This document shows, piece by piece, positions 1 through 10,254 of a stretch of DNA of 64,000 nucleotides; position 1 is the first letter of the stretch; every line of letters starts with the position of its first letter. The stretch is taken from NCBI GenBank assembly GCA_947177225.1, contig CAMWTS010000001.1:62001-126000 (forward strand), read 5' to 3'. This stretch comes from an uncultured Alistipes sp. (GTDB lineage Bacteria; Bacteroidota; Bacteroidia; Bacteroidales; Rikenellaceae). Under the pieces are notes generated by a model. The model did not search any database. It worked only from the letters and a program-made list of their open reading frames with translations, and was not told where the DNA came from. A program made the position numbers and the translations under genes.

Positions 1-1197
1 TTTCTGATTTGCCAATGCAGTCTCGACATCTTCGCCCAACTCCTGTTCGATATCGGCAGCAGCGCTGCGAGCCATTCGCGACCATTCTTCATAATGAGGC
101 GCCGATTCGAGCATCGAACGGATCTCGCGATCGCCCTCGATCATCTTCAAGGCAAAATATCGCGGCGGGAAGTGCGCCGTCAGCGACTCCCGATGCAGAC
201 GCATATCGTTGTTCAACGCTTCGAGGTTCTCCTCTATAACAGCACCGTAGTTGATATGTATGTGACGCACACGCTTGTCCTCGTTCTCGTAGACGGCTAT
301 TACCGTGTCGAGCAGCTCGGTGATGCCCTTGCCCATAGTGGCCATCGTAGGTACCATCGGTACGCCTATCATGCGTCCGAGCAGTTCGTAGTCGAAATGC
401 GCACCGCTCTGCTCCAACTCGTCGTACATGTTGAGAGCGATGACCATTTTGGGATTGATATCGATCAGCTCCGTGGTCAGATAGAGATTGCGTTCGAGAT
501 TGGACGCAACAACGGCATTGACTATGACGTCGGGCGTATGCTCGATCAGAAAACGTCTGACGTAAACCTCTTCGGGGGTATATGCCGACAGGGCATACGT
601 GCCCGGCAGATCGGTAATGTCGATGGTATAGCCGCGATATTTGAGCTGGCTCGACTTGGCATCGACCGTCACTCCGCTGTAATTGCCCACATGTTCGTGA
701 CTGCCCGACAGCATGTTGAACAGCGTCGTCTTGCCGGAATTGGGATTGCCGATCAGAGCAATCGATATTTGTTTGCGGCTGCTCGACACAGCCTGCTCGA
801 TGGTCTGCGAACCGTCGGCATCGTTAATCAACGGACATACCATGCGATAATCCGAATCCGTATCGAAGCGCATGCGGCGATAATCGCGGCGGGGCAAACG
901 ATCGCGGCGGCTTCGGAACGGAAAACGCTCCCACCCGAACTCGCGACGATCCGCCATCATGCGATGAGCCTGCTCGTTGGTGATTACGACTATCATTTCG
1001 GCCTCCTTGCGACGCAATGAGACATCGTATCCCATGATACGATACTCGATAGGGTCTTTGAGCGGAGCATCGAGTATGACCTCGACCCTCTGTCCGCGAA
1101 CAAAGCCCATCTCCATTATGCGACGACGAAAACCGCCGTAGCCCAACACTTTGACTACGGTAGCCGATTCGCCTGTTTGAAGTTCCGATAAACGCAT
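1..1197 (-). CDS. feoB: Ferrous iron transport protein FeoAB (N-terminal FeoA domain fused to FeoB G domain), C-terminus cut by window edge
   Basis: Reverse-strand translation from ATG at 1197: MRLSELQTGESATVVKVLGYGGFRRRIMEMGFVRGQRVEVILDAPLKDPIEYRIMGYDVSLRRKEAEMI (FeoA-like) followed by ALIGNPNSGKTTLFNMLSGSHEHVGNYSGVTVDAK...ITDLPGTYALSAYTPEE (FeoB G1-G3). The ORF track omits it because it runs off the window. Confidence 0.9.
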   Translation of the reverse strand, partial: MRLSELQTGESATVVKVLGYGGFRRRIMEMGFVRGQRVEVILDAPLKDPIEYRIMGYDVSLRRKEAEMIVVITNEQAHRMMADRREFGWERFPFRSRRDRLPRRDYRRMRFDTDSDYRMVCPLINDADGSQTIEQAVSSSRKQISIALIGNPNSGKTTLFNMLSGSHEHVGNYSGVTVDAKSSQLKYRGYTIDITDLPGTYALSAYTPEEVYVRRFLIEHTPDVIVNAVVASNLERNLYLTTELIDINPKMVIALNMYDELEQSGAHFDYELLGRMIGVPMVPTMATMGKGITELLDTVIAVYENEDKRVRHIHINYGAVIEENLEALNNDMRLHRESLTAHFPPRYFALKMIEGDREIRSMLESAPHYEEWSRMARSAAADIEQELGEDVETALANQK

Positions 1198-1215
1198 ATA
1201 TCCGGTTTTGCGATG

Positions 1216-1223
1216 CAAAGATA
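1216..1223 (-). promoter_or_regulatory. Bacteroidota -7 element (TATCTTTG) for feoAB
   Basis: Minus strand reads TATCTTTG about 19 bp upstream of the feoAB ATG; matches TAnnTTTG. Confidence 0.5.
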
Positions 1224-1259
1224 CGCAAATTCCGGAAAAAGAGTTATCCCCATTATACG

Positions 1260-2648
1260 TTATTTTTCAATGCGCCAGCCGACACCCAGAGACTTTATCA
1301 GGTCGACATAATTAATATATTGTCCGACAATAAGTTCAATATACTCCAACTGCGACGCATACAGCTCCCGCTCGGCATCTATAACGTCGAGATATGCCGA
1401 CATTCCCGCTCTGTACAGCTCCCTGGTCAGCAAGGAGGCCGTGCGATTGGCTTCGACCATTTGCCCGTAGCACTCTATCTGCACGCTCGACTCTTCGATG
1501 GCGTTGAGTGCGGTCTCGACATCGCTCAATGCCTGAAATATCGTATTTTCGTAGGTATAGGCCGACTGCATATACTGCTCCCGGGCAATACGTTCGTTAC
1601 GGCGCAATTTGCCGAAAGCGAACAGCGGAGCAGTGAGATTGCCGGCGGCCGACCATGTCCATTTATCGAAATCGGAAAACGACTTCACCGACGATCCGAA
1701 CAATCCTCCCGCCCCGGTCAGTGCCACCGACGGGAACCGTGCGCTTCGGGCTATACCCACCTTGGCCTCGGCCTGCCGCATGTCGTATTCCGCCTTGCGT
1801 ATGTCGGGACGGCATTGCAACAGATCGGAGGGCAGACCTATCGGCACCGTCACAGGCAATCTGTCCAGAGCCAGAGAATCGCACACCGCAATGCAGTCGA
1901 TATCGTCCGGCGTCAGTCCGAGCAGCACGGCCAGCGAATAACGGGCACCGGTCACAGCCTCACGATATTTGGGTATATCGGCCGCAGCCTGCGCCACAAG
2001 GCTGCGGGCACGCTGCAAGTCGATCTGCGACGAAAAACCGTAACGGTACATCGAGTCGATCAACGCCGACGACTCCTCCCTCAAAGCATATGTCTGCTCG
2101 GCAATATCGAGTTGCCGACAATATCCGCTCAGGGTGAAATAGGCGGTGGCCACCTCGGCCGTCAGCGACAGCTCCACTCCGTAGGCCTCCCAGTCGCTCG
2201 ACAGAAATGCCGCCTCGCTGGCACGGCGCGTGTGACGCCACGAACCGAACAGCGACACCTGCCACGATGCCGACGACTGCAAAGTATACTCCTGAGAGGT
2301 ACCGTCGGCCGTATTATAGGAGCCGCTGGCATCGGCCTGTATACCGATCTGCGGGAGGAAGCTGCTCTTTACATTGCGCAGAGTGAGATAGGCTTCCACC
2401 ACACGCGATGCCGCCACCCTAAGATCGCGATTATTGGCCAGAGCCATGCTTTCGAGCGCATCGAGCCGTTCATCGCCGAACAGCCGCCACCAACACGAAT
2501 CGGCCATGACGGCATCGGTCGCAAACGAAGCTCTCTCACTATAATCCACAGGCATGTCGACATGTGCTTCATATAGTTTGGGAGCACATGATATAGCGAT
2601 ATATATCGCACATATAACAAACACTATACGTTTCATACTAATCTTCAT
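1260..2648 (-). CDS. TolC/OprM-type efflux outer-membrane lipoprotein (RND operon 1)
   Basis: MKISMKRIVFVICAIYIAISCAPK lipoprotein signal; OMF repeats; last gene of a MFP-RND-OMF operon. Confidence 0.85.
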   Translation of the reverse strand: MKISMKRIVFVICAIYIAISCAPKLYEAHVDMPVDYSERASFATDAVMADSCWWRLFGDERLDALESMALANNRDLRVAASRVVEAYLTLRNVKSSFLPQIGIQADASGSYNTADGTSQEYTLQSSASWQVSLFGSWRHTRRASEAAFLSSDWEAYGVELSLTAEVATAYFTLSGYCRQLDIAEQTYALREESSALIDSMYRYGFSSQIDLQRARSLVAQAAADIPKYREAVTGARYSLAVLLGLTPDDIDCIAVCDSLALDRLPVTVPIGLPSDLLQCRPDIRKAEYDMRQAEAKVGIARSARFPSVALTGAGGLFGSSVKSFSDFDKWTWSAAGNLTAPLFAFGKLRRNERIAREQYMQSAYTYENTIFQALSDVETALNAIEESSVQIECYGQMVEANRTASLLTRELYRAGMSAYLDVIDAERELYASQLEYIELIVGQYINYVDLIKSLGVGWRIEK

Positions 2649-5600
2649 TATCGATCCTTTTTGCACGGCGTCGTTCGAATCGGGCTATGCGTCCGACGAA
2701 ATAGTAGGAGGCAGGGTAGAGAAATATACCCATAAGCGTAGCCAGCAACATGCCTCCCACAAGTGCTACACCCATAATATGCCGCGCCGTGGCATATACC
2801 CCCGATGCGAATATCAGCGGCATGACGCCCAATATGAATGCGAATGCCGTCATGATGATAGGGCGCACACGCATTCGTGCAGCTCCGACAGCTGACTCCC
2901 ATAGCGACTTATGCTGCTCGGTGAATAGTTTATCGGCATATTCGACCACCAGAATGGCATTCTTGGCGGCAAGACCGATCAACATTACGAGTGATATCTG
3001 CATATATATATTGTTGACATACAGCGTATCGACCCAATGCGACACCAATATGGCGATCAATGCTCCGGCAACGGCGAGCGGCACGCTCATCATTATCGCA
3101 ATGGGTAAAGCCCAGCTGTTGTAGAGCGCCGACAGAGCCAGAAATACGAATATCAAGGCCAGCAGATAGACCGTCGCGCCGTTTTTGGAGGCGACGCTCT
3201 CCTGATACGACATGCCGCTCCACGCTATGTCTATGTCGTCGGGCAGTGTCGCATCGGCCACACTTGCGATCTGTTTCATCACCTCGCCCGACGAGGCTTT
3301 GGCCTTGGAGGTTACGGTCACCTCTATGGCATTGTAGAGATTGTATTGCGACAGAAACTCCACTCCTACCGTATCGCGCAATTCAACGAACGACGTGAGC
3401 GGTACGCTTTCACCCGATGAAGTGGTGATATAGTAGTTTTCAAGTGCTCGTTCGTCCTGGCGATAGTCGGGAGCCGCCTGAACGTAAGTTTGATATACTC
3501 GTCCGAACCGATTGAAATTATTGACATAAGTACCGCCGAGATATGTCGTCAGCTCACCGTAAAGCCGGCTCATATCGACTCCTTGCAACATCGCCTTGCG
3601 ATTGTCGATCAGCAGGTGCCGCTGCGGGACACCGGAATTGAACTGTGTGGTGACGCTCGATACGGAAGAGAGCCCGCGAATAGTATCCATCAGTTTCTCG
3701 GTCTGCTCTTCGAGATAGCCCCAGCCACGCCCTTCGAGATCCTGAACCTCGAATGTAACGCCGGAAGCCACGCCCAAACCGGGAATCGACGGAGGAACCA
3801 TGGCATAGCTCTCCGCGCCCGGAACTCCGAGATAGAGCATCGACGACAGCCGATCGGCGATCTCCGAAGCCGAAGCCTTGCGTTCGCCATATGGTTTGAG
3901 GAGAGTGAATATAATTCCACAATTGGTTGAGCTGATACCAGCCAACATATTGAATCCGGCCGACAAAGCCGTTGCATCTACCTCCGGCAAGGTACGTATG
4001 ATGTCGTCTACCCGTTCCATCTCGGCAAGAGTGACCTCCAACGACGAGGCTTCGGGCGTGGTCACAAAAACCATCAGATAACCCTGATCTTCCACCGGCA
4101 GAAATCCCGACGGAAGACGCTTCCAGCAGATAACGATCACGCCCAGCAGCACGGCTACGAATATGCCGGTGCGAAACGTATGTTTGACCATTGTCGACAC
4201 TGTCGAATTATAGTGCTCCATGCGCCGGCCGAACCAACCGTTGAATCGGGCGAACACACCCTTCTGCGGCTGCTGTCGGGCTTTGAGCAGCATGGCACAC
4301 AAAGAAGGAGACAGCGTCAGGGCATTGATGGCCGAGAATACGACAGCGACGGCTATCGTAATGGAGAATTGACGAAAGATCAGTGCCGATATGCCGCCGG
4401 TAAACGATATGGGAATAAACACAGCCAGCAGCACAAGCGTCGTCGCCACTATCGGCGACGACACTTTGGCCATGGCCTCTATGGTCGCCTTGCGCGAGGA
4501 CATGCCCTGCGATATATTGACCTGCACAGCCTCCACAACGACGATGGCATCGTCGACGACAAGACCGATGGCCAGCACCAGACCAAGCAGAGAGATGATA
4601 TTGAGCGAGAAACCCAACAGAGGGAACATGATGAATGCTCCGATGAGCGACACCGGGATAGCCACAAGCGGAATTACCGTCGCCCGCCAGTCCTGCAAAA
4701 ATATGAATATGATGAGAATGACCAGAGCAAGGGCTATAAGCAGCGTGACGAAGATATCATGTATACCGGCCTTGATACTCGTCGTGCTGTCGACGATGGA
4801 AGTTATGCTCAGACCGTCGAGCAGACGACTTTCCAGACGCGCCACCTGCGCCCTGACATTCTTGCCCACCTCGACGGCATTGCTGCCGGGCTGCTGATAT
4901 ATGGCAATCAGCGTCGACGGCATCTGTCCGAGCCGCGATTGCATGCCATAGCTCTGACTGCCCAGTACGACATCGGCCACATCGGCCAATCGCACCTGTG
5001 CACCGGTATCGGTAGTAGCGACGATTATCTCGGAGAACTCTTCGGCCGTGGAGAGCTGCGCCGGCATCGTCACCGTATAAGTATAGACCGTGCCGTCGGG
5101 AGCCGGTTCTGCGCCCAACTTGCCGGCGGGGTAAAGCCCTCCCTGAACATCGATCGCATCGATCACCTCGTCGAGCGAGATGCCGTAGTAGTGCAGCACG
5201 TCGGGACGAATCCAGATACGCATGGCGTATTCGCCGGCACCCATGATCTGCACCTTGCCCACGCCGTCGATCTTCAAAAGCTCGTTGCGCAGATTGATAT
5301 AGGCATAGTTCGACAGAAACTCATCGTCGTAGCGACCGTCGCTCGACAAAGCATAGACCATCAGAAATCCGGTATTGACCTTACGCGTCTCCACTCCTTG
5401 CTGCTGCACCGACGACGGCAGCTGCGGCGTGGCCGTAGCTACGTTGTTTTGCGTGAATATGGCGTCCATATCGGGAGAGGACCCAACCTCAAAAGTCACC
5501 TGCAACGACATGGATCCGTCGTTGGCGCTCGTCGATTTCATGTAGAGCATATCGTCGACACCCATGACGCTCTGCGCAACGGGAGTGGCGACGGCATCGT

Positions 5601-5772
5601 TCACAGCCTGAGCATCGGCACCCTCATAGGTAGCGCTCACTTCGACCACGGGCGGCGTTATGTCGGGGTATTGTTCTATGGATAGCTGCGTGAGGGATAT
5701 GAGTCCCAGCATCACTATGACAATGGCTATCGATATTGCGAATATCGGCCTCGATACAAAAAACTTTCCCAT
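2638..5772 (-). CDS. Efflux RND transporter permease, HAE-1/AcrB family (RND operon 1)
   Basis: 1044 aa; MGKFFVSRPIFAISIAIVIVMLGLISLTQLSIEQYPDITPPVVEVSATYEGADAQAVNDAVATPVAQ is typical of AcrB/MexB. Confidence 0.93.
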   Translation of the reverse strand: MGKFFVSRPIFAISIAIVIVMLGLISLTQLSIEQYPDITPPVVEVSATYEGADAQAVNDAVATPVAQSVMGVDDMLYMKSTSANDGSMSLQVTFEVGSSPDMDAIFTQNNVATATPQLPSSVQQQGVETRKVNTGFLMVYALSSDGRYDDEFLSNYAYINLRNELLKIDGVGKVQIMGAGEYAMRIWIRPDVLHYYGISLDEVIDAIDVQGGLYPAGKLGAEPAPDGTVYTYTVTMPAQLSTAEEFSEIIVATTDTGAQVRLADVADVVLGSQSYGMQSRLGQMPSTLIAIYQQPGSNAVEVGKNVRAQVARLESRLLDGLSITSIVDSTTSIKAGIHDIFVTLLIALALVILIIFIFLQDWRATVIPLVAIPVSLIGAFIMFPLLGFSLNIISLLGLVLAIGLVVDDAIVVVEAVQVNISQGMSSRKATIEAMAKVSSPIVATTLVLLAVFIPISFTGGISALIFRQFSITIAVAVVFSAINALTLSPSLCAMLLKARQQPQKGVFARFNGWFGRRMEHYNSTVSTMVKHTFRTGIFVAVLLGVIVICWKRLPSGFLPVEDQGYLMVFVTTPEASSLEVTLAEMERVDDIIRTLPEVDATALSAGFNMLAGISSTNCGIIFTLLKPYGERKASASEIADRLSSMLYLGVPGAESYAMVPPSIPGLGVASGVTFEVQDLEGRGWGYLEEQTEKLMDTIRGLSSVSSVTTQFNSGVPQRHLLIDNRKAMLQGVDMSRLYGELTTYLGGTYVNNFNRFGRVYQTYVQAAPDYRQDERALENYYITTSSGESVPLTSFVELRDTVGVEFLSQYNLYNAIEVTVTSKAKASSGEVMKQIASVADATLPDDIDIAWSGMSYQESVASKNGATVYLLALIFVFLALSALYNSWALPIAIMMSVPLAVAGALIAILVSHWVDTLYVNNIYMQISLVMLIGLAAKNAILVVEYADKLFTEQHKSLWESAVGAARMRVRPIIMTAFAFILGVMPLIFASGVYATARHIMGVALVGGMLLATLMGIFLYPASYYFVGRIARFERRRAKRIDNED

Positions 5773-5778
5773 GGCCGG

Positions 5779-6894
5779 CTACTCTGTTTGAATCTTCACC
5801 CGCTCGCCATTGCGCAACTTGCTGCGCCCGCTCACAACCACCTGCTCGCCGGCACGCACACCGTCGGCGATACCCCAGCGGTCGCCATACTTGTCGCCCA
5901 ATTCGACACGCCGGTATTCGGCCGTCGAATTGCCATTGACCACCCACACGGAATTTATGCCCTGAGTCTGGTCGACAGCAAGCTGCGGCACGGTCACTAC
6001 CGGACGGCGAGGTCCTATCGACAGCGTCACGCGCGCGAACTGCCCCGGTTTGAGTTCGAAATCGGGATTGGGAAAGTTGACTACCATATCGATCGTACCG
6101 GCCGACGTGGATATGCTCTGCACCGTATAGTCGTATATGCCGGGAATAGGGTAGCGGCGGGAGTCGGCCAGATCGAGACGTATATCCGACAGAAGGTCGT
6201 CGTTGTCGAACGATGCCTGGCCGGGCTGCTGATATTGCAAATAGAGCGACGTGGGAATGGTTACCTTGACCGACATCGTATCGACGTTGGCAATAGTCGT
6301 CAGCTGTTCGAAAGCCGTACCCGGACCTACATAGTCGCCGACACTGGCCTTGTCGGTAGCTATAATACCCGAAATCGGGGCGCGAATGACAGTGTAACCG
6401 ACATTTATGCGATTGTTCTTGACGCTCTGCTCGGCACTGCGCACGGCAGCCTCGGCCGCAGCATAGTCGGAACGATATTGATCGAGCTGCGTCTGGCTTA
6501 TGGCCTCGATGCGCGCAAGCGGCACGGCGCGTTCATAGTTGCTCTTGGCTGCCGACAACTGAGCGCGCGCCGACAGAAGCTGTGCCTCGGCCGAGGCCAG
6601 CGCAGTGGATATTTGCTGAGGATCGATCTCGAAGATCTTCTCTCCGCGACGAACTGGCATACCGGCCGAATATGGAGCAGCTATCAAATAGCCGTTGACA
6701 CGAGGCTGGATTGCCACACTTGTTGCAGAATAGAGATAGCCGATAAACGTGTGAGAGTTGTAGAGCGTGTCGGATTGTGCCCGGACGACCTCTACTTCGA
6801 GCATTGGCACCTCGGAGGGTTTGGCCGTGCGATGGCACGATATGCCCGTCGCAACGATTGCCGCCAAAAGCGAAAAACGGAATATGTGGCGCAT
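5779..6894 (-). CDS. Efflux RND periplasmic adaptor (AcrA/MexA family)
   Basis: 371 aa; lipoprotein-like N-terminus, barrel-sandwich hybrid (IQPRVNGYLI...GMPVRRGEKIFEIDP); adjacent to the RND permease. Confidence 0.9.
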   Translation of the reverse strand: MRHIFRFSLLAAIVATGISCHRTAKPSEVPMLEVEVVRAQSDTLYNSHTFIGYLYSATSVAIQPRVNGYLIAAPYSAGMPVRRGEKIFEIDPQQISTALASAEAQLLSARAQLSAAKSNYERAVPLARIEAISQTQLDQYRSDYAAAEAAVRSAEQSVKNNRINVGYTVIRAPISGIIATDKASVGDYVGPGTAFEQLTTIANVDTMSVKVTIPTSLYLQYQQPGQASFDNDDLLSDIRLDLADSRRYPIPGIYDYTVQSISTSAGTIDMVVNFPNPDFELKPGQFARVTLSIGPRRPVVTVPQLAVDQTQGINSVWVVNGNSTAEYRRVELGDKYGDRWGIADGVRAGEQVVVSGRSKLRNGERVKIQTE

Positions 6895-6915
6895 ATGATT
6901 AGAATTATAATTTAA

Positions 6916-6950
6916 CGACAGACGGGGACAAAAAACATACCCGTTTGTCG
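6916..6950. promoter_or_regulatory. Inverted repeat in the leader/promoter region of RND operon 1
   Basis: CGACAGACGGG - 13 nt - CCCGTTTGTCG (one mismatch) 22 bp upstream of the adaptor start codon. Confidence 0.45.
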
Positions 6951-7021
6951 GACATTGCCGCTACGGCGCCATGATTGATCGGTAAATCATGTATTTATCC
7001 TCGATTTTTATATAAAAAACA

Positions 7022-7050
7022 TTTGCAGTAAAAATATTTTTATATCTTTG
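7022..7050 (+). promoter_or_regulatory. Bacteroidota-type promoter (-33 TTTG / -7 TATCTTTG) for the Hc1-like gene
   Basis: TTTG at 7022-7025, 17-nt spacer, TATCTTTG at 7043-7050, 34 bp before the ATG. Confidence 0.6.
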
Positions 7051-7083
7051 CAATATAGAATAAACCTATTAACAAATAGTATT

Positions 7084-7260
7084 ATGAAAACATTAGTAGA
7101 GAAGATCAATGCCCAGTATGAGGCATTTGCTGCAAACGCAGCTTTGCAGGTCGAGAAGAATAATAAGGCCGCAGGTACCCGTGCTCGCAAGGCTGCTTTG
7201 GAGTTGACCAAGCTGCTGAAAGATTTCCGCAAGGTATCGGTTGAGGAGGCCAAGAAATAA
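7084..7260 (+). CDS. Histone H1-like (Hc1 family) small protein
   Basis: 58 aa MKTLVEKINAQYEAFAANAALQVEKNNKAAGTRARKAALELTKLLKDFRKVSVEEAKK; matches the known short Bacteroidales Hc1-like proteins. Confidence 0.85.
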   Translation: MKTLVEKINAQYEAFAANAALQVEKNNKAAGTRARKAALELTKLLKDFRKVSVEEAKK

Positions 7261-7281
7261 TTTTTTCGTCCTCATCGACAA

Positions 7282-7320
7282 AAGAGCATCGTCCCGCAGA
7301 AGACGATGCTCTTGTTTTTT
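7282..7320 (+). terminator. Intrinsic terminator after the Hc1-like gene
   Basis: Perfect 12-bp stem AAGAGCATCGTC/GACGATGCTCTT, 8-nt loop, followed by GTTTTTT. Confidence 0.85.
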
Positions 7321-7371
7321 GCCGCTCGCGACGGCAGCCTCCTGCCGCGTGCAAGAAATATTGTTTCAGAA

Positions 7372-9066
7372 TCAAATATGCGTAATACCCATGCGTTCGA
7401 ACATGAGCATATCGTCATCGGTAAGACCTATGCTGCCGTCGAAGTTCTCGGCGCGATTGTGATCGTCGAGATAATAGCGCGGTGCGTCCCAATCGAACTC
7501 GCCGCTGGACAATGCCACCGACGCATCGACATAGCGTCCGTCGATCGAAGCCATGTCGGCCAGCGTATGAAACAGACAGTGAGTAGTGGCCGGTGCCCAG
7601 ACATTGGCTCGGGCAAACTCGACCTTATCGGCAAACTCTCTGCAATATGCACTCGAAAACCATGCAAGAGCCGCCACATGCAGCTGATAGTAGGTCACCG
7701 TAGGCGAGGCATGCAGAAATCTTCGGCGACCGTCGTCGAGAAGATCCTCGCCGTGATCGCTGCAATAGAGCACAGCAGAGCATCTGCCGTCGGCATCGAC
7801 GGCATCTATAAGCGACGATAGCATGTAGTCGGTATATAAAACAGAGTTATCGTAGGCATTGCACAGATGTTCTCTGTGGCAGCCCGATATGGTCATATTG
7901 CTGTCGGGAGTGAACTGTGCGAACTCACGCGGGTAACGCTCGTTATAGCTGAAATGCGAGCCATAGCAGTGCAAGATGATGAACAGATCGTCATCGGGAT
8001 TTTCGCGCATGATTCTCCGCGCCCGCTCGACAAGCGCACCGTCATACTCGTGATCGAGATACTCGATATTGGCGGCATCTTTGGCAAGATTGTCGATCAT
8101 GGCTCCCTGCGGTGCCTGATTAGATATGAAGAATGTCTTGAAACCGGCCTCGCCGAACAACATCGGCAGACCTTTGCGCCGGTAGAGTTCATCATGCTGA
8201 TCGGTGGCTATCGACGACAGAATCATCGGTACGCTCTTGTGAGTGGTGTTGCTTTGAGTGACTACGTTGCGGAAAACCACTATGTCGCTGCGATCGGACA
8301 GCCTGGGGTTGGTTGCACGGTCATAGCCGTACAACTGCCAGTTGCACGCTCGCGAGGCCTCTCCGATCACAAATATGTAAACCTCGCGCCCCTCGGCGGC
8401 ATGAGCCGTACGATGAGCCTCGTAGCTGAATCCGTCGGAGGTTTTGTCGAACCCCTTGACATTAATCAATTCGCTGAAACCCAATGCCAGATTGTAAGAG
8501 ACATTCGCAGGAAATATCTTATCGCGCAATACGCGTCCGCCATCGGCAAGATACGACGGCAGCAGCAGCACCAGACCTGCGGCGGTCAACACCGCACCGC
8601 AGCGGAATGTGCGCCGGCGGAATCCGTCGCCATAGCGATAGTGTTTGACGACAACATATACACTCAACGCAAGCAGCGGCAGGTAGATGGCAAAGACCAA
8701 CGTAACCGGCACGGATATATTGCCCAACAGCTCTTTTGCTTCGCCCGGATTGGTTGTCAGCACATTGGTAAACATATCCGCTCCGATGATAGAGTTGCCG
8801 AACAGCGAGAGCAGCACGATCTGGAAAGCCGCGAAAAACATGAATATTATGCCCCACAGAACCATCACTCCGCCACGACGCGTGGCAGTCGCCCAGCAGA
8901 GGTATATGCCCGCCGGAAGGATCAGACCGCAAAGCGTAGTCCAGAATCCGTAATTCTCCGTGAAAGCCAACGCCACATTGGGTATCATCACCGCAATGAT
9001 GAAATATACCGCAACTATGGCCGACCAACTCTCTGCCGATATGGATTTTATATCAAAACGCTTCAT
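7372..9066 (-). CDS. Phosphoethanolamine transferase (EptA-like, membrane sulfatase fold)
   Basis: 564 aa; N-terminal TM helices, IFVIGEASRACNWQLYGYDRATNP, SNTTHKSVPMIL nucleophile region, YCSDHGEDLLDDG. Confidence 0.88.
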   Translation of the reverse strand: MKRFDIKSISAESWSAIVAVYFIIAVMIPNVALAFTENYGFWTTLCGLILPAGIYLCWATATRRGGVMVLWGIIFMFFAAFQIVLLSLFGNSIIGADMFTNVLTTNPGEAKELLGNISVPVTLVFAIYLPLLALSVYVVVKHYRYGDGFRRRTFRCGAVLTAAGLVLLLPSYLADGGRVLRDKIFPANVSYNLALGFSELINVKGFDKTSDGFSYEAHRTAHAAEGREVYIFVIGEASRACNWQLYGYDRATNPRLSDRSDIVVFRNVVTQSNTTHKSVPMILSSIATDQHDELYRRKGLPMLFGEAGFKTFFISNQAPQGAMIDNLAKDAANIEYLDHEYDGALVERARRIMRENPDDDLFIILHCYGSHFSYNERYPREFAQFTPDSNMTISGCHREHLCNAYDNSVLYTDYMLSSLIDAVDADGRCSAVLYCSDHGEDLLDDGRRRFLHASPTVTYYQLHVAALAWFSSAYCREFADKVEFARANVWAPATTHCLFHTLADMASIDGRYVDASVALSSGEFDWDAPRYYLDDHNRAENFDGSIGLTDDDMLMFERMGITHI

Positions 9067-10240
9067 TTATGCTCAATACAAAACTGTTGGATTTTCGTCC
9101 CATGCCCCAATCGACTCTAAGATTGGAGCGCCGTTTAAACTCCCAGCGCAGACCTATGCCATAATTGGGCAAAGTCTTGCGCCAGGCAAATCTGTCGTCT
9201 TCGGAGAAGACGTTGCCCGCGCCGACCCATACCACGCCTCCCAGCCGGTTCCATATGCGTTGCCGAAGCTCCAACTGTGCCGACAGCATGTTGTTGCCGT
9301 TGAACCGGCCGCGATAATATCCTCGCATGCGAGAGTCGTCGCCCAATTGCGCCCGCAGCAGCCATGGCGTGTCATCGCTGTTGAACTCGCCGTAGAGATC
9401 GACAGCCATAATGCAGTCGCGCCACAGTGCTCTGTACCAATCTACCGTCACGATCGTCTGCCGCAGCGTCGCCGCAATATTGCTCAAAGCCTTGGGACGC
9501 ATTATATATTCGATCGACAAATAGACTCCCCGGTGGGCATTCAGCGTATAGTCCCGCGAATCGTAACTCAATGCCGCACCTATGCCCGCCGTGTTGAAAT
9601 TCCGATGTGCCCCGCCCAAATAGCCGGCCGCTTCGCTATGCAGTCTGACGGCCTCGGAATGACGGAAATCGGCATATACGCCTATATACGTATGTCTCAA
9701 CAACTCATAACGGTAACGCATCGACACGCCGTAACGTTTGGCCGTATACTGGCTTTTGGGATTGTGCATGGCCGCCTCGTAACCCAAGCCCCAGAAATCG
9801 GTCGGTTGCGACATCAGCTCGGCATCGTAGATCAAACGGTGCTTGCCGCCTCGAAAGAACGTATTGCCCATCGCCGCCACGCGATAAAAACCGGTGAGCG
9901 ATGCGCTTGCCGACAGCGATACGTCGGAGGGTTGGGACGAGAAATCATCGTGACGCATACGGTAGGTAAACAATGCCACCACCCCAAGTTTCAGACTCGT
10001 CTCCGACGAGTAGGAGGGGCCTCCGAAGATCGAAAAACCGCTGCTTGTCACATCGTCTGCCGGACGCATGATATAATCGCTCAGCCGCCGAAAAAAACCT
10101 TTACGCTGTTTTTGAACGGTAAAAGGCGTATATCGATAGGCGATCGTATCGTTGCCGACTGCATATGTATCGGACTGCGCAGCGACACGGCCGCAGACCG
10201 ACAGCAATGCGACACATGATATGATTGCCGACCGAATCAT
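9053..10240 (-). CDS. BamA/TamA-type (D15-like) outer-membrane beta-barrel protein
   Basis: 395 aa; signal peptide; surface-antigen-like repeats (SYDSRDYTLNAHRGVYLSIEY, LRAQLGDDSRMRGYYRGRFNGNNMLSAQLELRQRIW). Confidence 0.75.
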   Translation of the reverse strand: MIRSAIISCVALLSVCGRVAAQSDTYAVGNDTIAYRYTPFTVQKQRKGFFRRLSDYIMRPADDVTSSGFSIFGGPSYSSETSLKLGVVALFTYRMRHDDFSSQPSDVSLSASASLTGFYRVAAMGNTFFRGGKHRLIYDAELMSQPTDFWGLGYEAAMHNPKSQYTAKRYGVSMRYRYELLRHTYIGVYADFRHSEAVRLHSEAAGYLGGAHRNFNTAGIGAALSYDSRDYTLNAHRGVYLSIEYIMRPKALSNIAATLRQTIVTVDWYRALWRDCIMAVDLYGEFNSDDTPWLLRAQLGDDSRMRGYYRGRFNGNNMLSAQLELRQRIWNRLGGVVWVGAGNVFSEDDRFAWRKTLPNYGIGLRWEFKRRSNLRVDWGMGRKSNSFVLSINEAF

Positions 10241-10254
10241 CTGTCGGATCAGAA

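Noticed and set aside
4180-5685. Long plus-strand ORF (501 aa) opposite the RND permease
   Set aside because: Antisense shadow ORF: low-complexity H/R/D-rich translation with no domain features, fully inside a well-supported RND gene.
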